From positions 1-64,000 of the forward strand of contig CAJOCJ010000004.1 in the NCBI GenBank assembly GCA_905236635.1: DNA of 64,000 nt, given 5' to 3'. The translations under genes and the position numbers were made by a program. This DNA is from an uncultured Bacteroidales bacterium. GTDB lineage: Bacteria > Bacteroidota > Bacteroidia > Bacteroidales > F082. Under the pieces are notes generated by a model, which saw only the letters and a program-made list of their open reading frames with translations, had not been told where the DNA came from and made no database searches. Shown in pieces: positions 63,321 to 64,000 of this stretch. Each line of letters opens with the position of its first letter. The stretch's first letter is position 1.

Positions 63321-63326
63321 AAATTA
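63319..63326 (-). promoter_or_regulatory. Possible -7 box for the M6 protease gene
   Basis: Minus strand TAATTTTG, 57 bases before ATG 63261, touching the 9-bp array. No clear -33 box. Confidence 0.45.
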
Positions 63327-63357
63327 TAAAAAATAATTCATTCCTCCAACCAAATTA

Positions 63358-63405
63358 ATAAAAAATTGTTGATAACTCGCTAAAATCTCAAAGTTATCAA
63401 CAATT
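63358..63405 (-). terminator. AT-rich hairpin with T run after the TIGR02757 gene; contains DnaA-box-like arms
   Basis: AATTGTTGATAACT (63364-63377) and its exact complement (63392-63405) enclose 14 bases; on the minus strand six T follow, as in a terminator 42 bases after the stop codon. Each arm contains TTATCAACA, one mismatch from the DnaA box TTATCCACA, so a DnaA-binding role is an alternative. Confidence 0.6.
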
Positions 63406-63418
63406 ATCACTTCCAACC

Positions 63419-63445
63419 AATCCTAAAAATCCTACTAATCCTATC
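63419..63445. repeat. 9-bp repeat array beside the TIGR02757 stop codon
   Basis: Units AATCCTAAA, AATCCTACT, AATCCTATC; ends one base before the stop codon at 63447-63449. Confidence 0.8.
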
Positions 63446-63446
63446 T

Positions 63447-64000
63447 CTAGTCCATCACTTCAACTCCAAAAAGTGCAAAATCATATTTCACGGGGTCGTC
63501 TTCATCAAACTCTCGAAGCTTACTCGTCAGCAGTTCTACTGTATGCCTGTCGTTGCTCTTGCGTTCGATGAGTCCCAAATCTCTCGAAACTCTTGCTACG
63601 TGTACGTCTAAAGGTATCATCAAGTCCTTTGGTTTCAGGCGTTTCCATACGCCGAGGTCCACAATGCCGTCGTCTCTCACCAACCATCTCAGTGCCATGT
63701 GAAGTCTTTTGCACGCACTTCCTTTCATCGGTGCCTCACAGCTTGGATTGGAGATGTGTTTGCTTGTACATCCGTTCGCCTCTGCCATAATATCTCTAAA
63801 ATTCTGAATTCCCCTCCAAACATCATGGTTTCCGTCTTTTACAAAAATGTCTTCCAAACTATTGTTCCTACTAATCCCATCAATCCCACCAATCCTATAA
63901 ATCCTATTTAATCCTCTACAATAATACTTCAGATCCCTGCCGAAGAACGTTCTGTGCACACACTTTGTGTCGTCCAGTTTTTCGTATCCGCCCGACATGA
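63447..64000 (-). CDS. TIGR02757 family protein (partial, N-terminus outside window)
   Basis: About 184 C-terminal residues are visible; the family is usually near 255, and the frame runs off the window end, so the Met at 63998 is internal. KCVHRTFFGRDLKYYCRGL, CKRLHMALRWLVRDDGIVDL, GVWKRLKPKDLMIPLDVHV, RKSNDRHTVELLTSKLREFD and KYDFALFGVEVMD are family hallmarks, and the fold is of the HhH-GPD/endonuclease III-related helical type. Function not established. Residues encoded at 63864-63908 (NRIYRIGGIDGISRN) come from a 9-bp repeat array placed between YYCRGL and SLEDIFV. Confidence 0.88.
   Translation of the reverse strand, partial: MSGGYEKLDDTKCVHRTFFGRDLKYYCRGLNRIYRIGGIDGISRNNSLEDIFVKDGNHDVWRGIQNFRDIMAEANGCTSKHISNPSCEAPMKGSACKRLHMALRWLVRDDGIVDLGVWKRLKPKDLMIPLDVHVARVSRDLGLIERKSNDRHTVELLTSKLREFDEDDPVKYDFALFGVEVMD
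63864..63908. repeat. 9-bp repeat array inside the TIGR02757 gene
   Basis: Five units: GTTCCTACT, AATCCCATC, AATCCCACC, AATCCTATA, AATCCTATT (plus-strand sense), aligned with codon borders. Read on the minus strand it gives Ile every third residue (NRI-YRI-GGI-DGI). It is the reverse orientation of the aroA and aroB arrays with respect to the gene. Confidence 0.85.

Noticed and set aside
63358-63405. Replication origin
   Set aside because: Only two imperfect DnaA boxes and no dnaA, dnaN or other origin-linked gene nearby; the hairpin plus T run is explained by a terminator.
63294-63445. 9-bp arrays as a CRISPR locus
   Set aside because: Units are 9 bases with no spacers and no cas genes nearby; they are short tandem repeats.

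Overview
The window looks like the chromosome of an anaerobic, probably uncultured member of the Bacteroidales. Evidence: Bacteroidota-type -7 promoter boxes (TAnnTTTG) lie just upstream of many genes; start sites lack strong Shine-Dalgarno sequences; six secreted proteins end in type IX secretion (T9SS) sorting domains and a PorX-type T9SS regulator is present; and several arrangements are typical of the group (fused NfnA/NfnB, BtuB-BtuG, fused GT3/GT35 glycogen enzyme, debranching enzyme-glycosyltransferase-GH57 operon). The end of an [FeFe]-hydrogenase gene followed by a NuoE-like gene, the Nfn fusion and a fumarate reductase/succinate dehydrogenase point to fermentative electron balancing.

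Layout: 1-1.0 kb, hydrogenase tail, NuoE-like subunit and a YegP-like protein. 1.0-9.2 kb, T9SS cargo: one C10 cysteine protease facing two tandem S8 subtilisins and a cleaved-adhesin-type protein. 9.2-17.1 kb, two cobalamin riboswitches: the first precedes an unusual surface protein with two export-like signals, the second precedes btuB-btuG; nfnAB lies between them. 17.1-17.5 kb, a decayed IS200-like transposase. 17.5-20.9 kb, sdhCAB. 21-29.5 kb, housekeeping genes (GT4, purD, rnhB, porX, tsaE, aroB, aroA). 29.5-32.4 kb (minus), LutA-like protein and M3 peptidase. 32.5-42.4 kb, glycogen/alpha-glucan operon including one unknown exported protein. 42.4-45.2 kb, esterase, exonuclease, small unknown gene and MATE exporter. 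45.3-51.7 kb, thioredoxin-like protein, NagZ/beta-lactamase fusion, and a MurL-MurD pair implying that glutamate may be epimerised after incorporation into the peptidoglycan precursor. 51.6-55.3 kb, Big_2 lipoprotein and gcvP. 55.4-63.3 kb (minus), two very large T9SS proteins. 63.4-64 kb, the C-terminal part of a TIGR02757 gene.

The most unusual signal is repeat DNA that has entered conserved genes without breaking their frames. A 9-bp unit (AATCCTAYY) occurs as codon-aligned arrays inside aroB, aroA and the TIGR02757 gene, and also between genes. Palindromes with the core AGACGTGCCATGGCGCGTCT lie inside aroA. A third family (GTCATTTCGAGCGAAG...GAGAAATCT), otherwise intergenic, has one copy inside murL. 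This recalls the Rickettsia palindromic elements that create extra peptide segments in proteins.
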